Source: an uncultured beta proteobacterium
GTDB lineage: Bacteria > Pseudomonadota > Gammaproteobacteria > Burkholderiales > SG8-41
Assembly (NCBI GenBank): GCA_902825845.1
Contig: CADECM010000003.1
Span: 1 to 64,000 of the forward strand
Reading direction: 5' to 3'
Length of the DNA stretch: 64,000 nt
The notes under the pieces were generated by a model. It had not been told where the DNA came from and did not search any database. It worked only from the letters and a program-made list of their open reading frames with translations. Numbering within the stretch: the first letter of the stretch is position 1; the number at the start of each line of letters is the position of its first letter. The position numbers and the translations under genes are program-made. This document shows, piece by piece, positions 1 to 8,275 of this stretch.

Positions 1-13
1 GCAGGAGTTCTAA
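1..13 (+). CDS. 3' end of an upstream gene, possibly a chemoreceptor (MCP)
   Basis: In the second forward frame the first bases read Gln-Glu-Phe-stop, and the base before them (g) fits a Trp codon. A W-Q-E-F end resembles the C-terminal pentapeptide (NWETF type) by which many chemoreceptors bind CheR. A terminator-like hairpin follows at once, and cheR is the next gene. Only three codons are visible, so this is a guess from context; CheW or another che gene could equally end here. Confidence 0.35.
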
Positions 14-21
14 GGCTTTAT

Positions 22-50
22 CGGGAGATCGGTAAGCCGGCTCCCGTTTT
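22..50 (+). terminator. Possible intrinsic terminator before cheR
   Basis: CGGGAG (22-27) pairs with CTCCCG (41-46), with a further CGG/CCG pair inside the loop, followed directly by TTTT. It lies just after the stop codon of the gene entering from the left and 104 bases before cheR. It may end that transcript or attenuate read-through into cheR. Confidence 0.55.
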
Positions 51-153
51 ACTCTGCGGTTATGAACTGGTGGCGGATGCGCAGTGCATCCAGCGCCATG
101 GCGCCGGCCGCGCTGGTTACGCGCAAACAACAACAATTGTCAGGATTAACGAT

Positions 154-1011
154 ATGTCAGCCCTAGCAGCAATCGACAATTCGCGGCTACGCGATTTCGA
201 GTTCAGCGATGATGACTTTGAACGGGTCAGAAAATTGATTTATTCGCTGGCTGGCATTTCCCTGTCCGCGGCGAAGCGTGACATGGTGTACAGCCGGCTC
301 GCGCGCAGGCTGCGCCAGCGCGGGCTCGAAAGTTTCGAGGATTACCTCGACGTGGTGGACAGCGGCGACGCGGCGGAAATCGAAGCCTTTACCAACTCGC
401 TGACCACCAACCTCACCGCGTTTTTCCGCGAGGGGCATCATTTTCCGATTTTTGCGGATCACCTGTTGCGCAATGGCGGCGGGCGGCCGCAAATGGTGTG
501 GTGCTCCGCGTCGTCTACCGGCGAGGAGCCGTATTCCATCGCGATGACCGCGGTGGAGGCCTTCGGCAGCTTTGATCCGCCAGTGCGCATACTCGCCAGC
601 GACGTGGATACCAATGTGCTGGCCACGGCTGAAGCGGGCGTTTATACCGAAGACCGCGTGGAGAAAATGGAACCGGAGCGCCTGAAGCGGTTCTTCAAAC
701 GCGGCAGCGGCGCCAACGCGGGCAAGGTGCGTGTGCGCGAGGAACTGCGCCGCCTGATCACCTTTCGCCGCATCAATCTGCTGGACGGCGGCTGGCCGGT
801 GCGCGGGCCGCTTGATGTGATTTTCTGCCGCAACGTGATGATCTACTTCGACAAGCCCACGCAATTGTCGATCCTCGAACGCTATGCGCCGCTGTTGCAG
901 GACGACGGCCTGTTGTTTGCGGGCCACTCGGAAAGTTTTCATAACGCGACGCATTTGTTCCGCTTGCGCGGCAAGACGGTGTACAGCCTGGCGCACGGGA
1001 GAAGCAAATGA
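154..1011 (+). CDS. cheR: Chemotaxis protein methyltransferase CheR
   Basis: Methylates glutamates on chemoreceptors using S-adenosylmethionine, the forward step of chemotactic adaptation in the cytoplasm. 285 aa, normal for the family. The N-terminal helical domain is followed by the methyltransferase domain with the SAM-binding motif SASSTGEEPYSIAM, the motif CRNVMIYFD, and a GHSESF strand near the end. The frame is open upstream, but ATG 154 has an AGGA Shine-Dalgarno 8 bases ahead and the family's usual start. It overlaps cheD by 4 bases (ATGA), so the two are translationally coupled in a cheR-cheD-cheB unit. Confidence 0.96.
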   Translation: MSALAAIDNSRLRDFEFSDDDFERVRKLIYSLAGISLSAAKRDMVYSRLARRLRQRGLESFEDYLDVVDSGDAAEIEAFTNSLTTNLTAFFREGHHFPIFADHLLRNGGGRPQMVWCSASSTGEEPYSIAMTAVEAFGSFDPPVRILASDVDTNVLATAEAGVYTEDRVEKMEPERLKRFFKRGSGANAGKVRVREELRRLITFRRINLLDGGWPVRGPLDVIFCRNVMIYFDKPTQLSILERYAPLLQDDGLLFAGHSESFHNATHLFRLRGKTVYSLAHGRSK

Positions 1012-1673
1012 TCGCGTCCGCATCGCGGCAGGTGCTGGGCAGGAAGTCCGGTGTGCCCGACGAACTGGCAAGTTCTCCCGCGCCCGAGTGTTTTGCGCAC
1101 AATCTGTATCACGATCGTACGCATGATATCGATGCCGCCAAGCTGCTGCCCGGCGAGTATTTTGTCTGCACGCGCAATATGCTGCTGGTGACGGTGTTGG
1201 GATCGTGCGTTGCCGCGTGCATACGTGATGTGCGGCTGGGCATCGGCGGCATGAATCACTTCATGCTGCCGGACAGCGATGCGGAACAGACCGAGGCCAA
1301 TGGCGCGCGGTATGGCACGTATGCGATGGAGGTCTTGATCAACCATCTGCTTAAACTCGGCGCCCGCCGCGAAAACCTGGAAGCCAAGGTGTTCGGCGGC
1401 GGCAACGTACTGGCAGGCCTGACCCAGGCCAACGTCGGTCACAAAAATGCCGCGTTTGTGGTGAGCTTCCTGAAGGAAGAGAACATCCGCATCGCCGCAC
1501 GCGATCTGGCGGATGTGCATCCGCGCAAGGTCTATTACTTTCCCGCGAACGGCAAAGTGCTGGTGAAGCGTCTGCGTACGGCAAACAACCAGACCGTGGC
1601 GGAGCGCGAAATCGAATACCGCAAACGCCTGACGGCGGTGCCCGATAGCGGAGAGATTGAACTATTCTCTTAA
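1008..1673 (+). CDS. cheD: Chemoreceptor glutamine deamidase CheD
   Basis: Deamidates specific glutamines of chemoreceptors to glutamates, tuning their signalling and methylation. 221 aa. The catalytic Cys is in GSCVAAC (about residue 67) and the His in GGMNHFML (about residue 84), both intact. The N-terminal ~40 residues before the conserved core are longer than in minimal CheD proteins, typical of betaproteobacterial forms. Start overlaps the cheR stop; the stop is 6 bases before cheB. Confidence 0.95.
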   Translation: MIASASRQVLGRKSGVPDELASSPAPECFAHNLYHDRTHDIDAAKLLPGEYFVCTRNMLLVTVLGSCVAACIRDVRLGIGGMNHFMLPDSDAEQTEANGARYGTYAMEVLINHLLKLGARRENLEAKVFGGGNVLAGLTQANVGHKNAAFVVSFLKEENIRIAARDLADVHPRKVYYFPANGKVLVKRLRTANNQTVAEREIEYRKRLTAVPDSGEIELFS

Positions 1674-1679
1674 AAAATC

Positions 1680-2780
1680 ATGCAAAATCATATACTTGCA
1701 AAAAATTCGCCCAGACAGCGCACGAAAGTGCTGATCGTCGACGACTCGGCGCTGATCCGCAGCCTGTTGACCGAAATCATTAACCGCCAGCCCGACATGG
1801 TGGCGGTGGGAGCGGCACCCGATCCGATAGCGGCACGCGAGATGATCCGCAATCTGAATCCGGACGTGCTGACGCTGGACGTGGAAATGCCGCGCATGGA
1901 CGGCATCGAGTTTCTGGAGAAACTGATGCGCCTGCGGCCGATGCCGGTGGTCATGGTTTCTACCATGACGCAGGAAGGCGCCGAAACCACGCTGCGCGCG
2001 CTGGAACTGGGTGCGGTCGATTTTGTGGCCAAGCCCAAGCTCGACGTCAAACGCGGCATGGAGGCCGGCGCCGGCGAACTACTCGAAAAAATCCGTCTGG
2101 CGGCAGCCGCGCGCGTGCGCAAAGCCGCCGTGGGACCGCAGGCCGCAGCCGCAAGACCCATACAGCCGCTGGGTTCGCGCGCCGGCACCGAAAAACTCGT
2201 CATCATCGGCGCTTCCACCGGCGGCACCGAGGCGATCAAGGCGGTGTTGGTTCCGATGCCCCCGGATGCGCCGGGCATATTGATCACGCAGCACATGCCT
2301 GCCGGATTTACGCGCAGCTTTGCCGAGCGTCTCGACAGTCTGTGCAAGATCAAGGTCAAGGAAGCCGAAGACGGAGAGCGAGTGCTGCCGGGCCATGCCT
2401 ACATCGCGCCGGGCGACCATCATTTGCTGGTGAAAAAAAGCGGCGCCAACTATGTGACGCAATTGTCGGACGCCGAGCCGGTGAACCGTCACCGGCCGTC
2501 GGTGGAAGTGCTGTTCAAATCCGCAGCGCAATGCGTGGGGGCCAACGCCATCGGCATCATGCTGACCGGCATGGGCAAGGACGGCGCCACCGCGATGATG
2601 GACATGAAGCGGGCGGGTTCCTACAACATCGCGCAGGACGAGGCTTCGTGCGTGGTGTTCGGCATGCCCAAGGAGGCGATTGCCGCCGGCGGTGTCGATG
2701 AAGTGCTGCCGCTCACCGGCATTGCCGGACGGGTGTTTGCGCTGCTGCGCGAAAGTGGCGCGGTGCGGCATCGCATCTGA
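1680..2780 (+). CDS. cheB: Protein-glutamate methylesterase/glutaminase CheB
   Basis: Removes methyl groups from chemoreceptors; activated by phosphotransfer from CheA. 366 aa. Receiver domain ~15-135 with acidic pair D21/D22, phosphoacceptor D67 and K at GAVDFVAKP; methylesterase domain ~170-360 with catalytic Ser179 (GASTGG), His205 (TQHMPAG) and Asp301 (GMGKDG). All key residues are present. The start codon lies inside an AT-rich repeat (see 1682-1700) and no clear ribosome site precedes it, so translation probably relies on coupling to cheD 6 bases upstream. Confidence 0.96.
   Translation: MQNHILAKNSPRQRTKVLIVDDSALIRSLLTEIINRQPDMVAVGAAPDPIAAREMIRNLNPDVLTLDVEMPRMDGIEFLEKLMRLRPMPVVMVSTMTQEGAETTLRALELGAVDFVAKPKLDVKRGMEAGAGELLEKIRLAAAARVRKAAVGPQAAAARPIQPLGSRAGTEKLVIIGASTGGTEAIKAVLVPMPPDAPGILITQHMPAGFTRSFAERLDSLCKIKVKEAEDGERVLPGHAYIAPGDHHLLVKKSGANYVTQLSDAEPVNRHRPSVEVLFKSAAQCVGANAIGIMLTGMGKDGATAMMDMKRAGSYNIAQDEASCVVFGMPKEAIAAGGVDEVLPLTGIAGRVFALLRESGAVRHRI
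1682..1700 (+). repeat. AT-rich dispersed motif, copy G (overlaps cheB start)
   Basis: GCAAAATCATATACTTGCA shares the AAAATCATATACTT core with copies at 54780 and 25133 (reverse). It matches the IHF consensus WATCAANNNNTTR with one mismatch. It encodes residues 2-7 of CheB, so the motif is read through as protein. Confidence 0.5.
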
Positions 2781-2829
2781 TGGATATTGGCGTGGCCACC
2801 GGACGCCAATGTTCACGCGAATGTTGGTC

Positions 2830-2857
2830 TAAGGTTTTGACTACGTCACGCCGATGT
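2830..2857 (+). promoter_or_regulatory. Sigma-28 (FliA) promoter for the receiver-HDOD gene
   Basis: TAAGGTTT, 12 bases, GCCGATGT, ending 25 bases before the ATG at 2883. It is one mismatch from the ideal -35 TAAAGTTT and has the same 12-base spacing as the candidate promoters in front of fliC, flgK and flhB in this window. It places the HDOD gene among the late flagellar genes. Confidence 0.65.
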
Positions 2858-2882
2858 TACGTCAGTAAAGAATGTCAAAATC

Positions 2883-4217
2883 ATGAGCCCAACTGTCATC
2901 ATCGCAAATCGCAACCTCCGTGAGGGCAAGGCCGTCGCGGCGGCCTTGTCGTCTGCGTACAACGCGCGGCCGGTGACGGATGTCCAGGCGCTGCCGGCGC
3001 TGGTCGAGAATGCTGTCGCCGTGGTGCTCGATACCAATTTTTCAGAGGCGCAGGGCATCGATGTGCTGATGGATGTGCTGGGGCGCGCGCAAATTCCCGT
3101 ATTGATGGTGACGCCGGACGATCAACCTGCCTGCGCGGTGGAGGCCATGCGCTGCGGGGCAGCGGGCTATCTTGTGAAGACGGTGTCGTACACCGAACTG
3201 CTGCCCACGGCGATACAGGATGCCATCCAGCGGCTGCGCTCAAACGACGCACTCAAGCGGGAATTGGCTGAATTGCGCAAACGCAATGCCGCGCTGGAAG
3301 CTGAAATCAAGGATGTCCGCATCAAGGCCAGTCTCGGAGTGACAGGCTCGCTTGTCGCGAACGGCGATGCGCAGGCGAGAATGGAAGAAATCATCGCGGA
3401 ACGCATCAGAAGCGGCACGCTGCAACTGCCAGCCTATCCGGGCATCGCCATCAAGCTGCGGCAGTTGCTGCAGATGGATGTGGGCATTTCAGAGGTCGCG
3501 CAATTGCTGGCACAGGACGCGGCGGTGAGCGCGAAGTTGCTGCGTGTCGCCAATGCCGCCCAGTACGCCAACCTGCGGCCAGTGGAATTCGTGGAGGGAG
3601 CGGTCAGCCGCCTGGGGCTGGCGACAGCCTGCAATGTGGCGGAGATGGTTGCCAACCGCTCGCTCTACAGTTCGCGCAATGCCGCGTATCGCGGTGTTCT
3701 GGACGAGTTGTGGCTGCACAGCATTACCGTGGCGCATGCCAGCGTTGCCATAGCGCAGCGGGTGGGCAAGCCATCGGCGCAGAGCATGTTTTCAATGGGC
3801 TTGCTGCACGATAGCGGACGCCTGGCACTGAATCAGGCGATGGCCCAGGCCGACCCCGAGGGAAAATGTATAGAAGGGGAGGAAAATCGCAAAGCCTTTT
3901 TCCGTTTCCTGCGCAAATATAACGTCGGTTGCGGTGTGTCACTGATGCGGCGCTGGGGCTTTGACGACGAGTATCTGGATGTGGTGCGTTACAACTTCGA
4001 CCTTAAGGGGATCGAAAAGCCCACGCGCACGATCATGATTGTGAATCTGGCGAATTTGATGGCGCGCGCGATGGGCTATGGTGTCCCGCTGGATTCACCG
4101 GATGAACTGGACAAATCGCCGGCCAAGGGATTTCTGTTTCCCGGTGACTCGGATCTGACACCGCTCGTCGACGAGGTGCGTGCAGCGGTGGAGCACACGC
4201 GCAAGATGCTGGCGTAG
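2883..4217 (+). CDS. Receiver-like/HDOD domain regulator
   Basis: 444 aa. N-terminal ~120 residues have a response-regulator fold; an Asp sits in VVLDTNF (about residue 49) and a Lys in GYLVKTVSY, but the usual N-terminal acidic pair is missing (IIANRNL), so phosphorylation is doubtful. A coiled-coil linker (~120-150) leads to an HDOD domain (~175-370) with GLLHDSGRLAL retaining an HD-like pair. HDOD proteins are signalling proteins usually without proven catalysis. A sigma-28-like promoter lies just upstream, which suggests coregulation with late motility genes. Function in detail unknown. Confidence 0.85.
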   Translation: MSPTVIIANRNLREGKAVAAALSSAYNARPVTDVQALPALVENAVAVVLDTNFSEAQGIDVLMDVLGRAQIPVLMVTPDDQPACAVEAMRCGAAGYLVKTVSYTELLPTAIQDAIQRLRSNDALKRELAELRKRNAALEAEIKDVRIKASLGVTGSLVANGDAQARMEEIIAERIRSGTLQLPAYPGIAIKLRQLLQMDVGISEVAQLLAQDAAVSAKLLRVANAAQYANLRPVEFVEGAVSRLGLATACNVAEMVANRSLYSSRNAAYRGVLDELWLHSITVAHASVAIAQRVGKPSAQSMFSMGLLHDSGRLALNQAMAQADPEGKCIEGEENRKAFFRFLRKYNVGCGVSLMRRWGFDDEYLDVVRYNFDLKGIEKPTRTIMIVNLANLMARAMGYGVPLDSPDELDKSPAKGFLFPGDSDLTPLVDEVRAAVEHTRKMLA

Positions 4218-4302
4218 CGAGAAATAAACGGTGTAAAAACAATAGGTTAGTGGTTCGGTCGGCGCAGGGTCGCGGTTCGCTGCGATCACGTGCCGCCTTG
4301 CG

Positions 4303-5580
4303 TCAGATCGAATACACCGGATGCGTCAGGCCGTCCGCCAGGTGTTCCCGTGCCCACGCCACCGGTTCAACCGCATGATCCAGCAGCACGCTGGCCGCGC
4401 GCACGCGCTGCTTGCCCGCGTCCAGTGCCGGCGGTTCCACCCCGTGCGCGAGATCCAGCGCGGCCTCGTGCAGCATGCGCCGTGCCATTGCGATGCCCTT
4501 GTCGGTGGGCAGCAGGCGTTCGGCTTCGTGATTCTGAATCGGCCCCATGCTTTCCTGCAGCGACGCATCCTGCACCGAAAACCCGAAGATGCCGCTGTAG
4601 GCGCGTTTTTCGCGCTGTGCCACGCGGTCGACCAGGTAATCGTTGTCGCGATTGGCCTTGGGACGGAAGGAGCCGGGCACATCTTCGTATTCGACATGGA
4701 TGCCCTTGCCGGCGGCCATGTGCGCGCGCTCGGTTTCGGACAACGGTTTTTTCGGATGAAAATTGATGCTCCATGCCCAGCAGTTGTGGTCGTCCACCGG
4801 CACCCACACATGGCCGCCCATCGCATGATCGCCAAACGGCGGGATCAGCGTGAACCACGGAAACAGGTATTGCGTGATACGCCAGTAGTACTGTCCGGGA
4901 TCGCCGTTGCGGCGCCCAAACAGCGTCAGGCCGAAATCGGTTTTTTCGATGTTGAAGATCACGTTGCCGTCGGCCTTGATGTAGTCCAGCGCCTTGCAGC
5001 CCTTGTGCATGGGGTCGATATCGACCTCGTAACGATGCACGTACGACACATGCGCGGTATCGATGCCGCCTTCCATCGCCTGCAGATAGTTGCACTCCTG
5101 CAGGCGGCGCGACACGAAGCGGTGGCTGTCCGGCAGCAGACTCCATTCGACTTCCGGCGGCGCGGGTTTTTTGCCGGGAGGGCCCATGTAGGCCCACACC
5201 ACGCCGCCGCGCTCAATGCAGGGATAGGCCTTGATGCCCATTTTCGAAGCCATTTGCGGCGCCGACGGCACATCCACGCAGCGGCCGTTGATGTCGAATT
5301 TAAGCCCGTGGTACGAGCAGCGGATGCCGCAGTCCTCGTTGCGCCCGTAGAACAGCGACACCCCGCGGTGCGAACAGAATTCGTCGATCAGCCCAACGCG
5401 GCCTTCGCTGTCGCGAAACGCCAGCAGCTTTTCGCCCATGATCTGCACGCGAACCTGCGCGCCGTCCGGTTGTTCTATTTCACTCGATTGCACCACCGGC
5501 ACCCAGTAGCGCCGCATCAGATTGCCCATCGCTGTGCCCGGACCGGTGCGGATCAGGGTTTCGGCCATTTCCTTGTTCAT
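4303..5580 (-). CDS. Rieske [2Fe-2S] aromatic-ring oxygenase, large subunit
   Basis: 425 aa, resembling phthalate 4,5-dioxygenase-type oxygenase components. The Rieske cluster ligands are Cys69-X-His71 and Cys88-X2-His91 (CSHRG and CSYHG). The mononuclear iron motif EGGIDTAHVSYVH supplies Asp174, His177 and His182. Such enzymes hydroxylate or demethylate aromatic or related substrates, but need a reductase, and none is encoded nearby. No small subunit follows either, as expected for the one-subunit class. It sits alone between chemotaxis and flagellar genes on the opposite strand, so it is a functional outsider. Substrate cannot be predicted. Confidence 0.9.
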   Translation of the reverse strand: MNKEMAETLIRTGPGTAMGNLMRRYWVPVVQSSEIEQPDGAQVRVQIMGEKLLAFRDSEGRVGLIDEFCSHRGVSLFYGRNEDCGIRCSYHGLKFDINGRCVDVPSAPQMASKMGIKAYPCIERGGVVWAYMGPPGKKPAPPEVEWSLLPDSHRFVSRRLQECNYLQAMEGGIDTAHVSYVHRYEVDIDPMHKGCKALDYIKADGNVIFNIEKTDFGLTLFGRRNGDPGQYYWRITQYLFPWFTLIPPFGDHAMGGHVWVPVDDHNCWAWSINFHPKKPLSETERAHMAAGKGIHVEYEDVPGSFRPKANRDNDYLVDRVAQREKRAYSGIFGFSVQDASLQESMGPIQNHEAERLLPTDKGIAMARRMLHEAALDLAHGVEPPALDAGKQRVRAASVLLDHAVEPVAWAREHLADGLTHPVYSI

Positions 5581-5707
5581 GCGCTTGCTCCGTGAGGCGC
5601 GGAATGAAACACTTTACCAGACGGCACTGCAGGGTTCCTGTCCGCGCGCCGTGGCGCGACACCGTGTGCGCCGCCATTGTCGGTGTCGAGCGATCCAAGT
5701 TAAATAA

Positions 5708-5735
5708 TTGTTTAAAAACAATAACTTATAAATAA
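5708..5735 (+). repeat. AT-rich dispersed motif, copy A
   Basis: Starts TTGTTTAAAAACAATAACTT and ends ATAAATAA. It is identical to copy B (28271-28298) at 26 of 28 positions. It lies in the 375-base gap between the divergent oxygenase and receiver-EAL genes. Apart from this motif and a candidate promoter at 5813 I see nothing else in that gap. Confidence 0.65.
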
Positions 5736-5812
5736 AAACCCCACTGTGGCCGGTGCCTGTGGCGGTGGTCCGCTTGACAGTCCCAGCGTGCGGTTTGTCT
5801 CACCGTGCTCCC

Positions 5813-5840
5813 TTAAGTAAAGGCGTATCGCTGCCGATAC
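5813..5840 (+). promoter_or_regulatory. Possible sigma-28 promoter for the receiver-EAL gene
   Basis: TTAAGTAA, 12 bases, GCCGATAC. The -10 matches FliA consensus at 7 of 8 positions and the spacing equals the other candidates, but the -35 matches at only 5 of 8. It would give a leader of about 110 bases before the ATG at 5956. Confidence 0.45.
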
Positions 5841-5955
5841 ACCTACTGCAGGCTCTCGGTCTTGCATTGCCGCGCAGTGTTTGGCGGTGCGGCCGGTGCG
5901 TGGGGATATCGTGCGGCGGGCCAGGCGGTTCAGAACAATAGAGAGAGAATTCAAC

Positions 5956-7158
5956 ATGCTAGTTGAAGATGTCAGTGTGATGGTCGTCGAGGACGACGCC
6001 TTTCAGCGTCGTATGCTGGTCAGGCTGCTCAACGACATGGGCGTCAAAAAAATCGATCAGGCGCCGGAAGGCCAGGCCGCGCTGAACATTCTGCTCGAGC
6101 GCATCGAGCCGGTCGATATTGTGATTTCCGATCTCGACATGCCGAACATGGATGGCATGGAGCTGATCCGCCATCTGGGCGAGCAGCAATCCGTGGGGTC
6201 GGTGATTCTGACCAGCGGGCTGGACGGAACCCTGATCAACTCGGTGGGAACCATGGCGCGCGCCTATGGCATCGATTTGCTGGGCGGCATCGAAAAGCCG
6301 GTCACGCAGTCCAATCTCGGGCGTCTGATCAAGCGTTTCCTGCTCGACGGCGCGTACAAGCAGGTGAACGATCCCACGCCGTTAATCCCGTTCGCGGAGA
6401 TACGCCGCGGCATGCTGGCCTACGAATTCCACCCGTACTATCAGCCCAAGGTCGAGATTGCCAGCGGCAAGGTGGTCGGCGCGGAAGCGCTGGTGCGCTG
6501 GCTGCATCCGCAACACGGGGTCGTCGCGCCGGCGAAGTTCATTCCGCAGCTGGAGGAGGCCGGCCTGATCGACGACCTGACCTGGACCGTGCTGGCAGGG
6601 GCCGCCGGCCATTGTCTCAAATTGCGCGAACGCGGCTTTGACATGACCGTCGCCGTGAACCTGTCGCTGCGCTCGCTCACCAATACCGGCATTGCCGAGC
6701 GCATGGTCGGCATCCTGCGCAACGCCAATCTAGACCCGTCCCACATCGTGCTGGAGGTGACCGAGACCACGGCGATTTCCAATGTCGGCAAGGTGCTCGA
6801 AAATCTCGCGCGCCTGCGCATGAAGGGTTTCGGGCTGTCCATCGATGACTACGGCACGGGATACTCGTCGATGCAGCAACTGTCGCGCATTCCGTTTACC
6901 GAACTGAAGATCGACCGCGCGTTCGTGGCGGACGCCACGCGCCAGGAGCGGCTCAAGGTCATGGTTGGCGCCAGTCTCGACATGGCGCGCGAACTCGGAT
7001 TGAAATCGGTGGCGGAAGGCGTGGAAAGCCGCTCTGACTGGGAGCTGCTGGCGAGTCTCAATTGCGATGTTGCGCAAGGCTACTTTATCGCCAAGCCCAT
7101 GCCGTTCGAGAAACTGTGCGAGTGGGTGCCGAACTGGGTGCCGCCGGATCTGCGCTGA
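5956..7158 (+). CDS. Response regulator with EAL domain (c-di-GMP phosphodiesterase)
   Basis: 400 aa. Receiver domain ~5-125: VVEDD and phosphoacceptor Asp in ISDLDMPNMDG, with Lys in GIEKPV. EAL domain ~150-395 keeps the key motifs: GAEALVRW, NLSLRS, DDYGTGYSS, LKIDRAF and AEGVES. It should therefore hydrolyse cyclic-di-GMP in response to phosphorylation, which usually favours swimming. Start chosen at ATG 5956, with GAGAGAG ahead of it and the receiver fold beginning right after. A paralogue of the same architecture is at 39983-41200. A strong terminator follows. Confidence 0.92.
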   Translation: MLVEDVSVMVVEDDAFQRRMLVRLLNDMGVKKIDQAPEGQAALNILLERIEPVDIVISDLDMPNMDGMELIRHLGEQQSVGSVILTSGLDGTLINSVGTMARAYGIDLLGGIEKPVTQSNLGRLIKRFLLDGAYKQVNDPTPLIPFAEIRRGMLAYEFHPYYQPKVEIASGKVVGAEALVRWLHPQHGVVAPAKFIPQLEEAGLIDDLTWTVLAGAAGHCLKLRERGFDMTVAVNLSLRSLTNTGIAERMVGILRNANLDPSHIVLEVTETTAISNVGKVLENLARLRMKGFGLSIDDYGTGYSSMQQLSRIPFTELKIDRAFVADATRQERLKVMVGASLDMARELGLKSVAEGVESRSDWELLASLNCDVAQGYFIAKPMPFEKLCEWVPNWVPPDLR

Positions 7159-7190
7159 AGAGTATTCCTCGGTAGTTTGTATCCCCCTTT

Positions 7191-7217
7191 AGCGCCCGTT
7201 GCGGGCGCTCTTTTTTT
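7191..7217 (+). terminator. Intrinsic terminator of the receiver-EAL gene
   Basis: AGCGCCCG, loop TTG, CGGGCGCT: a perfect 8-bp stem followed by C and seven T. It lies 32 bases after the receiver-EAL stop, between it and the convergent fliR. The T run is on the plus side only. Confidence 0.92.
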
Positions 7218-7242
7218 GCGGCGCAAGCGCCGCCGCGGGCGA

Positions 7243-7998
7243 TCAGGGCGAGGTCAGGCTGGCGCTTAACGCGGCGGAGATGGCGCTGACCATGTTGGGC
7301 AGGAACACCGCGAACAACACGATGCCGGTCAATGCGGTGAGCGGAAAGCCCACGCTGAACAGGTTGAGCTGGGGCGCGGCGCGGCTCATCACACCCAGCG
7401 TCAGGTTGATGACCAGCATGGTGGCCACCACCGGCAGCGACAGCTGCAGGCCGAACTGAAACATCCCGCTGCCCAGCGTCACCATCCGTTCCCAGCCGAG
7501 TCCGGCAAAGAACTGCGCGCTGACCGGCGCCAGTTCGAAACTGCGGGTGATCGAGGTGATGAGTATCAGGTGGCCGTCCAGCGCCAGAAACAACAGCGTG
7601 GCCAGCAGGTTGAGGAAGCTGCCCACCAGCGGCGTCTGGTTGGCGTTGACCGGATCGACGAACGACGCAAACGACAATCCCATTTGCAGGCCGATGACGT
7701 TGCCCGCAAGATCGATCGCCGCAAACACCACCTTGACGGCAAAACCCATCATCACGCCCAGCAGTGTCTGCTGAATCAGCAGCAGCGGCGCGGCGGCGGA
7801 CACAATGCCCGGCAAGGGTTCGCCCGATGCCGGCGCGACAACGATGGCGATGGTCAGCGCGAGGCCGACTTTTACCCGTGCCGGAATCGCGCGGTGACTC
7901 AACACCGGTGCCGACATGAACAACGCCAGCAGCCGCACGAAGGGCCAGAAGATCGCCGACAGCCAGACATCGATCTGGCCAAGAGAGACGGACAACAT
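7243..7998 (-). CDS. fliR: Flagellar export gate protein FliR
   Basis: 251 aa inner-membrane protein of the flagellar type III export gate (FliPQR). About six hydrophobic segments are visible and the conserved block NVIGLQMGLSFASFVDP lies near the middle. Last gene of the minus-strand fliL-M-N-O-P-[receiver]-Q-R operon; its start is 8 bases past the fliQ stop. No strong Shine-Dalgarno, so coupled translation is likely. Confidence 0.96.
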   Translation of the reverse strand: MLSVSLGQIDVWLSAIFWPFVRLLALFMSAPVLSHRAIPARVKVGLALTIAIVVAPASGEPLPGIVSAAAPLLLIQQTLLGVMMGFAVKVVFAAIDLAGNVIGLQMGLSFASFVDPVNANQTPLVGSFLNLLATLLFLALDGHLILITSITRSFELAPVSAQFFAGLGWERMVTLGSGMFQFGLQLSLPVVATMLVINLTLGVMSRAAPQLNLFSVGFPLTALTGIVLFAVFLPNMVSAISAALSASLTSP

Positions 7999-8005
7999 GG
8001 AAAGG

Positions 8006-8275
8006 CTAGGTCAGGACGGTGCCGATGCCGGTCAATACGCGTTGCAGATAGTCGACGATCAGCGTCAGCATCCACGGACCCGCCGCGATCAGCACCAGAA
8101 ACATCGTCAGCAACTTGGGCAGGAAGCTCAGGGTCATTTCATTGATCTGCGTCGCCGCCTGCAAAATGCTCACCGCGAGACCCACCACCAGTGCCGTAAT
8201 CAGCAGCGGCGCGGACAGCAGCACCGTGATGTAGAGCGCCTGCTGGCCTATGGTAATAACCTGTTGCGCATTCAT
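8006..8275 (-). CDS. fliQ: Flagellar export gate protein FliQ
   Basis: 89 aa, two transmembrane helices, the usual size for FliQ, part of the export gate. Its start overlaps by 4 bases (ATGA) with the stop of the inserted receiver gene, so its translation is coupled to that gene rather than directly to fliP as in most flagellar operons. Confidence 0.95.
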   Translation of the reverse strand: MNAQQVITIGQQALYITVLLSAPLLITALVVGLAVSILQAATQINEMTLSFLPKLLTMFLVLIAAGPWMLTLIVDYLQRVLTGIGTVLT

